This document shows positions 33,346-45,785 of a stretch of DNA of 64,000 nt, in pieces. The DNA is from Ctenopharyngodon idella. Its lineage: Eukaryota; Chordata; Actinopteri; Cypriniformes; Xenocyprididae. The DNA is taken from NCBI RefSeq assembly GCF_019924925.1, contig NC_067235.1:32446001-32510000 (forward strand), written 5' to 3'. The position numbers and the translations under genes are program-made. Within the stretch, counting starts at the first letter, position 1. The number at the start of each line of letters is the position of its first letter. The notes beneath the pieces were generated by a model. The model saw nothing but the letters and a program-made list of their open reading frames with translations. It was not told where the DNA came from and did no database searches.

Positions 33346-34608
33346 CAGAATGGCTTAAAACCCTCTTAACTGTGAAAAAATACCTGCTTTCATAAATTGG
33401 CAGAAAAAACAATATGATACATAAGACTCCATTGTCCAATTTAGATGATTGATAGAATGACAGAAGGACAAACAGATAGACAGAAGAAGTTAACAATCCA
33501 AGACAGACATGAAAGAAGGATTTTCTTCTGATTGTTTGTCTCATCTGAGAGATTACGAACGCTAAACAAAACAACGTGAGGGCACAGAGCTCCAGACCAG
33601 ATGTAGACTCTAAACAAAAGAGTCATGATGGGGTCGGTAGGGAGTGTGGAGGGTCAAAGGTCAGGGCAAAGGGAAAGGTAAAAGAGACCAGAGTCCAAGA
33701 TCTACAGAAAAACACATTTTAAACTATGTATGCACATACAGAGAGACCCAAAATTGAAACCAACCAGTAAAAAGATTACAAATGTTATAGTACTGACTGT
33801 ACAACCTCTACAAAATCAAAAGAACAAAATGAGAATAAGTGGAGAAAATATGTTGAATGGACATGAAAATGTCAATGCAAAAAATGCACAATGTTTAATT
33901 TTCTTTATGCAACATAATTTGTGAAATGTGACCTGATTTTCACAAAACATGCTGAATCTGACAGAATGCATGTTTTCCCCCTTTCTGTCAGGCAACTTTG
34001 CTGTTAGAAAGAAAAAAAGTCATTAATTATTCAGGTTAACTGGCACATTTCCAAACCAAATCTATAAAGTCACAGATGGTGTATGCACAGATCCGGAGCA
34101 ACGGGCACATGCTCAGGTAAGACAGTCTCTTTCACTGATTAAAAGGCTGTTTAGCAAAAGTAAATGAACCCCACCGGACATCATCAATCGGTCTATGTGA
34201 TTACGTGCTTGATCCTCTAATAGCCAGCGTATGCTTCAAACGTATGGGGCCTCAAATGCAAAGACGCAAATGGTCCCAGCATTCAGACAGGAAGCTGGGT
34301 TTACACTGACTTCCTACCCTGAAGGTGTGTCATTAATCTTGACCTGAAAGGAGTGTGTGCATACGTGCATGTTCACAGCAGTAATACACAAAATTATCAA
34401 GTGACAGACTGATGTATTACTCAGGTAGATTAATCAGACAGTGTTTGGCCATTTTTAGATCATTCTCAATGGCTGATAACCACGTCCAAATAGCCAATTA
34501 GATCTAGCAAAGAATATCTACCAACAACCTTGTCATTTGATTATAAACCATTTAAGTAAATAAATTGGAAATTAGGCTTTCTATTCAGCAAATTATATTT
34601 TAAATATG
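33346..34608. other. No gene seen
   Basis: Mostly unique sequence. A possible splice donor (tcag|gtaaga) lies at 34116, but reading frames before it are closed, so I do not call an exon. Confidence 0.4.
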
Positions 34609-34800
34609 TACAGTAGGGTCCAAAAGTCTGACACCTCCACTGAAGCTCTTTGAATGATCTCAAATCACGCTGAAGAACATGATCATCAGGTTTTGTTCAT
34701 TTCTGCTGCCAAAACAGACTCAAACTAGATACAAAGACACTCAAATTCATGTTCATTTCATTGTCACCTTAAATTATTTTGTCAACATTACTATCCAAAC
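34609..34800 (+). mobile_element. Tc1-like terminal fragment (cagtagggtccaaaagtctg)
   Basis: A TA precedes cagtagggtccaaaagtctga, a common Tc1 terminal sequence. The right end is absent. Confidence 0.55.
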
Positions 34801-34926
34801 TTTTTTTGCGACGCAGAAGTAAGCTTTTTTCTTTGAATGAACTAGAAGAATAACAAAGTGCACTAAACAGTAAAACTATTTGCACTACAAACCAATTTAT
34901 CATTATGATAATGAATCAAGATAATA

Positions 34927-35010
34927 TAGGGGTGTAACGGTACATGTATTCGTCCTGAACAGTCACCATACGGACATCACATTTTGGTTCATACAGTCAA
35001 ACGATGAAAG
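34927..35010 (+). mobile_element. hAT-like left terminus (aggggtgtaacggtacatgta)
   Basis: The terminus resembles the aggggtgtaacggtacac end of a common fish hAT family. The other end was not found, and a Tc1 element sits about 130 bp downstream. Confidence 0.45.
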
Positions 35011-35136
35011 CAGTCAGTCACAGGCGATCCACACTCCAATCAAGAAGGCGCGCGCACTGTAATTAAATGCTGTTTACTAACCGCCACAACAGGAAAAAGC
35101 ACAGAAGAAGAAAAACAGACAATCTATGCACATATA

Positions 35137-36286
35137 CAAACTCGATTCCAAAAAAGTTGGGACACTGTACAAATTGTGAATAAAAAAGGAATGCAATAAT
35201 TTACAAATCTCATAAACTTATATTTTATTCACAATAGAATATAGATAACATATCAAATATTGAAAGTGAGACATTTTGAAAATACAGGAATGCTACTGTA
35301 ATGGAAATCACAACATGGGCTCAGGAATACTTCCAGAAAACATTGTCGGTGAACACAATCCACCGTGCCATTCGCCGTTGCCGGCTAAAACTCTATAGGT
35401 CAAAAAAGAAACCATATCTAAACATGATCCAGAAGCGCAGGCGTTTTCTCTGGGCCAAGGCTCATTTAAAATGGACTGTGGCAAAGTGGAAAACTGTTCT
35501 GTGGTCAGACGAATCAAAATTTGAAGTTCTTTTTGGAAAACTGGGACGCCATGTCATCCGGACTAAAGAGGACAAGGACAACCCAAGTTGTTATCAGCGC
35601 TCAGTTCAGAAGCCTGCATCTCTGATGGTATGGGGTTGCATGAGTGCGTGTGGCATGGGCAGCTTACACATCTGGAAAGGCACCATCAATGCTGAAAGGT
35701 ATCTCCAAGTTCTAGAACAACATATGCTCCCATCCAGACGTCGTCTCTTTCAGGGAAGACCTTGCATTTTCCAACATGACAATGCCAGACCACATACTGC
35801 ATCAATTACAACATCATGGCTGCGTAGAAGAAGGATCCGGGTACTGAAATGGCCAGCCTGCAGTCCAGATCTTTCACCCATAGAAAACATTTGGCGCATC
35901 ATGGAAGATGCGACAAAGAAGACCTAAGACAGTTGAGCAACTAGAAGCCTGTATTAGACAAGAATGGGACAACATTCCTATTCCTAAACTTGAGCAACTT
36001 GTCTCCTCAGTCCCCAGATGTTTGCAGACTGTTATAAAAAGAAGAGGGGATGCCACACAGTGGTAAACATGGCCTTGTCCCAACTTTTTTGAGATGTGTT
36101 GATGTCATGACATTTAAAATCAACTTATTTTTCCCCTAAAATGATACATTTTCTCAGTTTAAACATTTGATATGTCATCTATGTTGTATTCTGAATAAAA
36201 TATTGAAATTTGAAACTTCCACATCATTGCATTCCTTTTTTATTCACAATTTGTACAGTGTCCCAACTTTTTTGGAATCTGGTTTG
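35137..36286 (+). mobile_element. Tc1-like transposon, internally deleted
   Basis: Inverted repeats of about 150 bp run caaactcgattccaaaaaagttgg on the left and the complement on the right (…tttttggaatctggtttg). They are flanked by TA at 35135-35136 and 36287-36288. The element is 1150 bp against about 1.6 kb for its relative at 4832; the missing part is the front of the transposase gene. Confidence 0.9.
35301..36066 (+). pseudogene. Tc1-like transposase, N-terminally deleted and frameshifted
   Basis: The frame from ATG 35301 gives 208 codons. After a short lead comes a Tc1 core with the catalytic motifs LWSDESKFEV (first Asp), VWGCMS, FQHDNARPHTA (second Asp) and SPDLSPIENIW (third acidic residue). 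The N-terminal paired-type helix-turn-helix region, about 110-120 residues in Tc1 transposases, is deleted. Near 35905 a small deletion shifts the frame and stops it at 35925-35927; the ordinary C-terminus continues in another frame from about 35908 to the TAA at 36064-36066. The catalytic triad is visible, but without the DNA-binding part and with the shift it should not act alone. Confidence 0.88.
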
Positions 36287-36288
36287 TA

Positions 36289-38022
36289 TGTTTACATGTA
36301 ACCTCTCACACAGTGTTTCAACCACGGAAAGACATCAATAAAACAGCTTGAGAATAATATCTCACGTAGCATTACATTTACCTCAGGCAAGTCATTTAGT
36401 GTCCACAGCATGTTAGTTCACTAGAGAAATGAACTCTAGAGGGGAATATATGCACTATATTAGCTTATATATTCATTATATTTACTTTACCTGTTAGTAA
36501 TGTCTTATTTAATATATGTTTAAATAAATTTATCATGAAAGCAAGTTATTACAGTAACTGTGTAAATGATTATATTTCAAAAATGAATTGGAGTTGAAAA
36601 ATAAGCCCCACACATTCAAGTTACAAATGGCTGCATATGCTCTTACGTTAAAATACAATGTATAATAAAAAGTGCATTAAAATGCAAAATAGAGACATTT
36701 TACTATATATACTGCATATAAAGACCATCAGGCACCTTGCTCTCTAGATATCAGTATTACTATCAGCCATTGAAAATCTCATATTGGTTGACTACTAATC
36801 TTATCACAAACTGCCTATTGGGACATAACAAGAAAACAGAGTGCAGTTACCACTTTATCAGCCATTCTGGCCCCTCAGGCCATGTCAAACATTATTCTGA
36901 AAGACTCTCTTACTGAGACTTTGGAACCGGCCCGTCCTCCCTACGTGATCAGTCTCAGAGATTAACACTACTCGATAATAAGAGACCAAACAGCTGTCTG
37001 GCACCGCAAATTACGTGAGGATTTCATCACCTGCTGTGTATGACTGACGTTAAAAAGATTATTCAATCCCTTGGGGAGACGACGTTAGTGATGGCGTCAA
37101 ACAGGTCAGGGCCCTTGGCACCCCACACACATGGTGGCCTACAGGAAGTCTGCTTTCCAGAGTCCCTCGGGTTTAGGCCAAGGGTCAGTGGTATCAGGAC
37201 CGGGGTTAAATGGTGTTGGGTTTCTCCTTCAGATGTACTGAGATGCTGCACAGAAACTGGACCTCTGAACAACGAGAGGTGTTGTAAAAATGGCATATGT
37301 GCTTTGACCATCGCTACAGCCTACTGTACTGTAATGAGGTAATTGCACACAGTGCATGTGTGTGTGGAACAATGTTATTTTAGGCTACGGATACATTCGA
37401 AAACGCATCATTTTCTCTACATTTTGGCCTTTAGCCCACACTGAGATGGAGCTTTTGTCCTTTCAAAAACTGAGCTGTTGAAGATGCTCTTCCAAGTGGA
37501 TGAATTTGAAAACACTGTTTTCACACTGTAGTGTGGACTGTATAAAAATGGAGGTATTTGAAAGTGTTTTTTCTATGTTTATACCGGCATTGTTGTGTTT
37601 GCTATTCATTTTCATATTACATTCCTGCAAAGATGACAGAAAATGGCTGTCATGCTGCAGCAAAACATGAGGGCAATTGTGTTTCAGACCATACATAGAA
37701 TAGCGATTTTGAGTGCGTCATGGATGTACTAGTAAGTGATGGGACATATTTTGCTAATAAATTGATTGTGCCAGAAGAATAGCATTACTCTTCATTAGAT
37801 CTGGACTCTCAGAATCATCTTAATTCGCTTTTTTTAAGTTGCATGCATGCATAGTAAGGGCCGGTTCACATAGAACACGTTTTTGCTGTTAAAAACACGA
37901 GAAGCAGGTCAGTGTAACAGAAAAAGCATTTTTTAAAAGTTTAAATACAGAGTTCTGTCATGAAACTCTAGATGGCACAGGCTGATAGGTCCTTAACTCA
38001 ATCTGCTAGCAATCACATCATT
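36289..38022. other. No gene supported
   Basis: AT-rich to 36880, then a moderately GC-rich block 36880-37345 with mirrored ORFs on both strands and no recognisable domain. No transposon ends are seen. Confidence 0.4.
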
Positions 38023-38030
38023 CTCTATAG

Positions 38031-38954
38031 CAGTGGTTCCCAAACTGGGGTATGTGAGGTGACAAAAGGGGGTACGTGAACAAAATGCTGAGTAGTTCAT
38101 TTAATTCTACCTTAAAATAATATTAAAACAGAGCATGTTTTTCTAACTGCCAAAATGCCGTAAATCCAGTACATTTAATCAAATTACCGTATCCACGCAA
38201 GTAGCATGCATATGATAGATTGCGTGCAGTCTGCTGGCTTAAATCGTGCTAAATTACTGTCGTTCTCGACAATGCACCTTTGTAAAAGTGGGGATTTAGC
38301 ACTTACTCACATGAAGAACAAATAGACACACATAGTGGATTAATTTTCGATTTAAGACTCAAACTTTCTCTGATACAAAAACATACCTTGTGCGAGTTCT
38401 TGTATTTAATTCATCCACATGACTGCAAACGTGACATTATTAAACAACAGGTCAAAAAACAAAACGTACATTTTAAACACAGTACCGTCAGTATTTACTC
38501 TATTTTGCAATGAAATAATAGTTCTAACGAAAACCACAGCAGAACTACAATACACTGTGTTTCGCGAACAATTTTGCGGCTTTGAACGAATCGTGAGAGT
38601 CAATGATTCATTCACAGCCACTTGCTTCGTTACTGAATGAATGACTCGCTGACTCACTCATAAAAACAGTTACTTGCTGCCACCTACTGGCGGTTTTAGT
38701 TTAATATTTAAAAGTTTTACTTCGTTTTACCATTATTGCATATTTCTCTATTGAGCATTTTTATTTAAAACATTATTTATCTTATAAAGTTATTCATAAA
38801 GGTAAAAATATGCACTGGAAAATCAATTTAGGGGGCAAATATTGTCCCTTAATGGTAAAGGTGTGATTTCAGTCTAAATGGAAGAGAGGGGGTACGCAGA
38901 AGGATGGTAATCCCTTCAGGGGGTACTCCACGCTAAAAAGTTTGGGAACTACTG
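38031..38954. mobile_element. Non-autonomous hAT with exact 8-bp TSD
   Basis: Left end cagtggttcccaaactgggg and right end aagtttgggaactactg are inverted repeats. The flanking direct repeat is CTCTATAG on both sides (38023-38030, 38955-38962). Subterminal ggggtacg motifs occur at both ends. Short ORFs on both strands (38406-38657) are mirror readings without a domain. Confidence 0.9.
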
Positions 38955-38962
38955 CTCTATAG

Positions 38963-39379
38963 GGCACAGCTGATTGGTTCCTGCTGTATCAGTAGCCAAT
39001 GAGCTCGCTGCTCAACCTTCAAATACTTGGTCAGCATTTGCTGTAGCATTTGCAGCTCGCTTTCAGAAACCCTCCACCTTCCCCAGCTCCACCTGTATAG
39101 AGCTGCTATGTGGGTTAATTCATGTATGTTACATGTGCAGCAGCATGTCTTGCTCACAGCAGCGTGTCGTGAATGTATTGGCAGTAGCAAGTCTCGTACT
39201 TGTTCAGCAGCAGCAGCAATAACCAGCAGCAGATCTATTCCACCAAAACATATCAACATTGTCATGTCCATTTCCATTCCAAACACTCCGAGAGTTGTCA
39301 TGAGAGAACTACTTTTAACTTGAGCGTGTGTTTTTAGAACCCATGGGCGAGACTCTGCAAAAGACACGAAAGCAACGGT
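38963..39379. other. Sequence with a CAG-rich patch, no gene assigned
   Basis: A cagcagcagcag run lies at 39209-39232. Overlapping 80-136-codon frames on both strands show no domain. Confidence 0.35.
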
Positions 39380-39985
39380 TAAAGGGTTAGTTCACGCAAA
39401 AATGAAATTTCTGTCATTAATTACTCACCCTCATGTCGTTCCAAACCCGCAAGATCTTCATTCATCTTCGGAACACAAATTAAGATATTTTTGACGAAAT
39501 CTGAGGGTTTCTGTACCATACATAGGCAGCAACGTCATAACACCTTTTGAGGTCCAGAAAAGAATTAAAGACTTTGTTAAAATAGTCTGTGACTACAGTG
39601 GTTCAACCTTAATGTTATGAAGCGACGAGAACACACTTTTCCATTCCAATACGCTACTTTTCTATTCTTTTTCAATGTAAACTTGCTAGATGGATGTCTT
39701 TAAAGGGTTAGTTCCCCCAAAAATGACATTTCTGTCATTAAGTGAACGCAGTGCAGCGCTTCCGTGTTCTACGTCAGAACGCCGACTCATTATTGGCCGG
39801 CTCCTGCGTCAACATCACACGTGAACAGCGTTGGCCAATACTGAGCTGGTGTTTGGACGTAAACACGGAAACTCTTCACTGCGTTTACTACGTCAACTGC
39901 GTACGAGACTGACAGGGGAGAGAAGTCATTGTTGAATAAAGTCGTTATTTTTGTTTTGTTTTTGCACACAAAAATTATTCTGTGC
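39380..39985. mobile_element. Rearranged fold-back MITE copy
   Basis: The left arm aaagggttagttcacgcaaa ... cgacgagaacaca is at 39380-39640. A second left end, aaagggttagttcccccaaa, starts at 39701. Later come the core gtgaacgcagtgcagcgcttccgtgtt and gaataaagtcgttattttt. At least two copies or a rearranged copy are joined here. Confidence 0.65.
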
Positions 39986-41300
39986 GAACGGCACCTAAGA
40001 TGATTTTCCAATGTGTCAGTGTAGATGAGCAACTTTTGGAAAATGCTTAAAAACACTAGTGTGGACAAAAACGCTGTTTTCAAATGTATCCAGATTAATG
40101 TAGACATAGACTTTAGTATCATTGAGGGGTTATTTATATTTTGAATTAGTTTATATTTTTGTATTTTCCTTTAGTTATATATATTTTATTTGAAAAATGG
40201 TTGTATGGTTTTATTAACTATACCCCGGGTATCCTCCATTAGGAATGAATAATGGAATTAGAAATTAGTAAAAGCATCTCTTGCACTATTTATAGAGTCT
40301 CTGTACTCTCCCACTTTGACGTGTCTCCCACCCCTGATTTCCTGACGATCCCCTGCAGGTTACCTTTATGCAATTCCAACAACAATATGGAGCCAAGGTT
40401 CACCAAACATTGAACACTAATCTAATCTTAACGTTCTCCTCATTACTGCATGAACAACATGCTCAGACGTAGACGGTCACTCAGTGCTGAGCTCGTGAGT
40501 GTTTCTGAGTAATGTTTTCTGGAGGAGGAGCCGTTGCTGATAGCTTATCATGGTTATCCATTTATATGCAGTTATCTATTCACCTTCCAGACTTTGTGCA
40601 AAACAAAAAATAGTAGTCTATATATAGATCATGATTATTGCTGAGTGTAATTGATTCTCTTATTAAATTTGTCCCAAGACTGCATGTTGACAAAAAGCCA
40701 AAAGCAACCCTGTTATCCAATCAATTTTAATATTCAAGATGTTTCGTAAATTGGACACTTCAAATGTCTACAAACACTAAATCAAAACACCACAAACACA
40801 AAATGGCTGAATAAATTGTCATCATTTTCAACTCTAGATCTTTTAATTTATCATTTCAAACTGCTTTTGAGAAGTGCTTGAAATGTGTGCTGTTTCCTTC
40901 ACTGGAAGTTTTCTGTCCTCAAACTAAGTTAATCATTTCATTTACTCTTTACATTTCGCTAAAAAGCCAATAATAGGCTATTTATTGGCAGGAAAACCAT
41001 AGGGTGTGTCAGTATTGCAACAACTAGTCAAAAAAACAAACAAACAAAAAAATAAACATTAGCTTTTTAACTGTAGCCTTTTTCCAGGACAAAAACGCTG
41101 GAAAGGTTCAGAAACACATTTTGTAGTTGATAATTTTAAGGTCTGTGAAACCCATCCTAAGAAATATTCACCAGAGGAAAAGTGTGACTATGAAAACTTG
41201 ATATTGTGGCTTGATTTTTTATTTTATTTTATTTTTTAATCTAATGCAATAACAATGCTTGTCGCCAGTATATAGATATCTACCTGTTTAAACACTGATG
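39986..41300. other. No gene seen
   Basis: AT-rich, low-copy sequence upstream of the putative first exon at 41330. Confidence 0.4.
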
Positions 41301-41329
41301 TCTCAAGGATTTTGTGTGTTGTAGTGCAG

Positions 41330-41558
41330 GTCAGTTCCCCCAAACAATCTCCCTCTGCTGTCGTGTTTGTGGTGGGGTCAGTTTACACTCATACCTGCCC
41401 GCCCACCGTAGTGGGATGATCCCGGTACATCCACGAGACACAGACGCTCCTCCGGCATTCAGTTCAGAAACCAATGAGCCGCAATCGACACAGCTCGTGT
41501 TGGACAGTAAACGGAGATTACCAGAGCTTTCACATGTGGATACGGATCACTACACACG
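41330..41558 (+). other. Candidate non-coding first exon of the FAM110 gene
   Basis: A locally GC- and CpG-richer segment ends at a consensus splice donor (acacacg|gtaagagc, GT at 41559-41560). No acceptor of convincing strength precedes it. FAM110 genes usually keep the whole coding region in the last exon with 5' UTR exons upstream, and a good acceptor lies at 56603-56604 on the same strand. Joining the two would leave a 15,046-bp intron. The 5' boundary is only approximate. This is an inference that RNA evidence would settle. Confidence 0.4.
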
Positions 41559-41560
41559 GT

Positions 41561-44255
41561 AAGAGCAAATATAGCACTTAAGTATACGACTAGTGATTAA
41601 TATCCCACCAGATAATGTTCATTCAGCATTTATAGCGAATTTACAGTCTTGTCGAATCTGAAGTCGCGTCGTTTTCATGTTCGTGTGTCTGTAAACAAAC
41701 ACCTGAATATAAACGGTCATTGATCTTAAAATTATTATAAGTTCAGTTTGAGGACTCCAGTATGTAGGCTATGTATGAATCGAATAATTATTATTTTTTC
41801 CTGTAAATAATTGATGTCACTGCAGCTTTCTTTGAGGTTTATGTGGATACTTTGGAGATAAAAGTACAAATTGTGTATGTGTTTAAATATGAAAGATAAA
41901 TAAATTAATAGTTGTTTTTTCTTTCTTTCTTTCATATAGCCTAAATGAGAAATGGCCATAAAGAAACTGAATAATATTGATAGTTTTGAAAACGAAATGT
42001 TTTTGGTGATTTAATGTAATTTGCGTATATGTGTATTACATTACATTATAATGACTGATTTTTATATATTCCTTAAATGAGTGAATATTAATGTCTGTAA
42101 TAACTTAATTAGTCTGGTTGATCATTTACTCAAAATAATTTTATTTATTTAAAAATGTGTTTTTAAGATTTTAAGATTTTTTTCCCCTTAAAGGTAGTGT
42201 GTAATTCCTGCGCCTCTAGCGGCACCAAACCGAATTGCAATAATAAAGACTAGCTAAGACTAAATTCTCATACCTTCATCTTCTACTGCATTGAATGAAG
42301 AACATATTTCATGACTGTAGGTTCTACCTAGGGTGTCCCAAATCACTCATACAGTCAGTAGGCTAGGCAGTAGACAGCAAGACCGCTCATTAGGTTTTGG
42401 AACAGAGCCACAGTTGTTTCTGCTCATTAAACAGAGACAGAAGAAAGTATTAATTGAGAAAGTACTTTGACAAAAGGCAAGATATTGACCTGAATACAAC
42501 ATTTTTAGAGAGGGAATTGCTTGTGCGTTATGGAGTATGACCTCTGCTCTTATTTAGACTAACTAGGAAATTATGTAAGTTTATTACCTTAAGTTTACAC
42601 AGTGCAAGAGAGGTATGAGGTTGAGATGGTGTTGTAGGAGAAGCTTTAAACAAAAGAATAGACTCCAGGTAGAGGAAAGTGAGCGCCACAATTTCCACCA
42701 AGCCAAACAGATAGTTTACCAACTAATTAAGAGTCTTTTCTCAACTTGTATGGCTTTACTGCATTATGTTATGTGTAAATGGGTAGGATAATGCTTGTAA
42801 CCCTCCCCCACCAAAGAGTTTTACTTAGGTTAGGTGCACAGACCATGCACTAACTTTCCGCAAGGTCAGCAGTATTAACCACTCAGAACCAGTCTAAACA
42901 CTCGAAAAAGTAGACCAAACGCAGAGATTTCACCTGCTCTTGAACCATAAGTGAGGTCTCTTCATACTGGTGTATTGTCTTCCAAGCCCCAAAATAGGAT
43001 AAACACGTGTCTATGGCAGTGTCATCTCTCTGATGCGTCGATGCATGTAAAATGTAAACATCAGCATGATGCTGAGGGCTACGATGCTGCTCTGCAGACT
43101 TTCCTGTCATTGTGTAGATGTTTTAAGATGTTGTAGTGTACATTGAGGTTCAGTATCTGCTGGCAAACTACAATAAACTCTTTGCAGTGTTGCTGAATGC
43201 ATTAAATCCATTCGATCTATGCCCAGAAGTTCACTGCAAAAGTTACGACCCTGCTTTAATGCATGATTTTTATTATTAGTGAAGGGCCTCAGGCATCACT
43301 GTACTATCACCGAACTATAACCTTTTTTCCCAGTACTTCTGTGATCATTTGAATTAATTGTAACACAGAAATAATGATCCTGTGTGGTTGAAAAGACTGT
43401 TTGTGAAGCTGTTTCATGGCAACGGCTCTCTGGCTCAGCGCAAATGCTGATCTGAATGTTCGCTGTGATCGTACTTTTCAAAGCTTTAATAGACATAGCC
43501 GAATCATTGTCATTTAGGAATAAGATTGCATGGGTGTTTGAATAGAGATTACAATCTTTTAACGATTAATATATACTTAAAAGAGAGAAAAAAAATGTAT
43601 ATCATTTATAGTTTTGTTTTTTTACTATATATAGTAGCAGATCTGAGCTGGCTGCATCTCTCATCTGAGGTGCTGACAACCACTTTGAGATGAATAAATG
43701 CGAAAGGACTTGGATCACCACTGGGGCGGACGCTCAAAACACAGAAGAGAAGCCCACGGGCCGCGTGCAATGACCTTTGTCTGATCTTATGCGAGTGCTG
43801 AGCCACTCCGGCTGACGGGATGCCCACACTGCTGTGGTAACCCCCTACTGACTGGAAGTGAACCCTATGTAGGGAACAAGCTTCTGACCAGTTGTTTTCC
43901 AAGCCTTTTCCTTCTTCTCAGAGATTCCATAAACACATAATCATCCCGGTGTGACCACATCAGTCTCAACTGCTGTGATACTGTATCCCGCAAATGTCTT
44001 TTATTGGTCCAGGACGGAAAGGCAACAGCTGTTTTGTTTTGTCGCACAAACTCCATAAAGCCAAATGTTGCTCTTCTTTCAGCCGTTCGAGTGTGATCAT
44101 GTAAACAGTCATTTCCCCCAAAAGAAAACTTCGCATTTGTAGCGCTAATGTGTGGCCGCGTGTAAACAGCATGAAGATCAGGTTACTAATTAGAGGCTGA
44201 AAGATCCTGCAGATTCTTTAAAGTGACATCACCTTATTTGTATATGGAAGTGGTC
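41561..44255. other. Putative intron, no gene or clear transposon
   Basis: Low-copy AT-rich sequence with scattered fragments resembling common repeats (for example 42188-42260, aaaggtagtgtgtaattcct). No coding exon is seen. Confidence 0.4.
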
Positions 44256-45468
44256 TCACTTTAGATTAGGGTCCAATTCTTACTATTAACTTTGATTTTG
44301 CCTCAAAAAACTCCTAATTACTGCTTATTAATAGTTAGTAAGGTCGTTGTTAAGTTTAGGTGTTGGGTAGGATTAAGGGATGCAGAATATGGTCATGCAG
44401 AATAAGATATGGAAGCTTGTTTCCGCCATGAAATAAAAAAGGTAATTATGACTTTTTATCTCACATTTCTGACTTTTTTTTCTCAGAATTGTAAGATTCT
44501 AAAGTCATAATTGTGAGATATAAAGTCAGAATTGTGTGATATAAAGTCAAAATTGTGTGATATAGTCAAAATTGCGTGATATAAAGTCAGAATTGCATGA
44601 TACAGTCAAAATTGCATGATATAAAGTCAGAATTGTGAGTTATAAAGTCAGAGTTGTGAGTTATAAAGTCAAAATTGCGTGATATAGTCAGAATTGTTAT
44701 AGTCAGAATTACGAGTTATAAAGTTAGAATTGTTATAGTTAGAATTGTTATAGTCAGAATTGCGTGATATAAAGTCAGAATTACGAGTTATAAAGTTAGA
44801 ATTGTTATAGTCAGAATTGCGTGATATAGTCAGAATTGTGTGTTATAAAGTCAGAATTGCGTGATATAAAGTCAATTGTGATATAAAGTCAGAATTGTGT
44901 GTTATAAAGTCAGAGTTGTGAGTTATAAAGTCAGAATTGTGTGATATAAAGTCAGAATTGCGTGATATAAAGTCAGAATTACGAGTTATAAAGTTAGAAT
45001 TGTTATAGTCAGAATTGCGTGATATAGTCAGAATTGTGTGTTATAAAGTCAGAATTGTGTGATATAAAGTCAGAATTGCGTGGTATAAAGTCAGAGTTGT
45101 GAGGTATAAAGTCAGAACTGCGTGATATAAAGTCAGAATTGCGAGATAAAAACAATTGCGAGAAAAAAAGTCAGAATTGCTTTAATTGAATTATATCTCG
45201 TAATTCTGACTTTATAACTTGAAATTGCGAGTTTTAATCTCGCAGTTGTGAGAAATAAAGTCAGAATTGTGAGATGCAAACTTGCAATTGTGAGAAAAAA
45301 ATTCGCAATTACCTTTTTAATATTTTTTATTTAGCGGCAGAAACAAGCTTCCATAATAAGGCATTAATATCTGCTTTATAAGTACTAATAAACAGCCAGT
45401 ATCCTAGTAATATACATGCTAATAAGCAACTAGTTAATAGTGAGAATTGCACCCTAAACTAAAGTGTT
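44256..45468. mobile_element. Inverted-repeat element (cactttagattagggtcc ends) carrying an insertion
   Basis: The left end cactttagattagggtccaa and the right end, read on minus as cactttagtttagggtgcaa, are complements. Inner motifs ctgcttattaatagttagtaagg and ctttataagtactaataaacagcc are typical of a common cyprinid repeat. A second inverted-repeat element has inserted at aataag. Confidence 0.75.
44409..45354. mobile_element. Inverted-repeat element filled with a ~20-bp minisatellite
   Basis: The termini atggaagcttgtttccgcc and ggcagaaacaagcttccat (allowing one mismatch) are inverted repeats, with the direct repeat AATAAG on both sides (44401-44406, 45355-45360). Between them, about 44500-45180 is a tandem array of units such as ataaagtcagaattgcgtgat in variable lengths (roughly 14-21 bp). 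A degraded relative is at 45640-45785, ending acatggcagaaataagcttcc. Confidence 0.8.
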
Positions 45469-45785
45469 ATTTGCTCCAAAGAATTAAAAAAACAACAACA
45501 AAAAATGCAAGTTATAAACTTATAATTGCAAGTTTACATCTCGTAAAAAATACTTTTTTCCTCAGAATTCTGTTTACAATTCACAATTTTTACTTTTTTC
45601 TTGCAATTCTGTTTTTTTGTTTCCGTCACTGAATTAAATAAAAAGGTAATTGCAACTCTTTATCTTGTTTATCTCTCACATACCTGATTTTTTTTTTTTT
45701 TTTTTTTTTAGAAATGCACATTGTGAGATAAAGTCAAAATGACTTTTATCATTTTTTATTACATGGCAGAAATAAGCTTCCTTGT

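Noticed and set aside
34060..34125. Possible exon ending at tcag|gtaaga
   Set aside because: All frames upstream contain stops close by and no acceptor pairs with it convincingly.
37063..37342. Overlapping ORFs of 82 and 100 codons on opposite strands
   Set aside because: Mutually antisense, no recognisable domain and no coherent exon boundaries.
38957..39367. Minus-strand 136-codon ORF and plus-strand frames over a CAG-rich patch
   Set aside because: Competing frames on both strands, part of the frame lies in a hAT end, and no domain is visible.
44450..45300. CRISPR-like regular repeats of about 20 bp
   Set aside because: Units are directly tandem and variable with no unique spacers, the genome is eukaryotic, and the array lies inside an inverted-repeat transposon.
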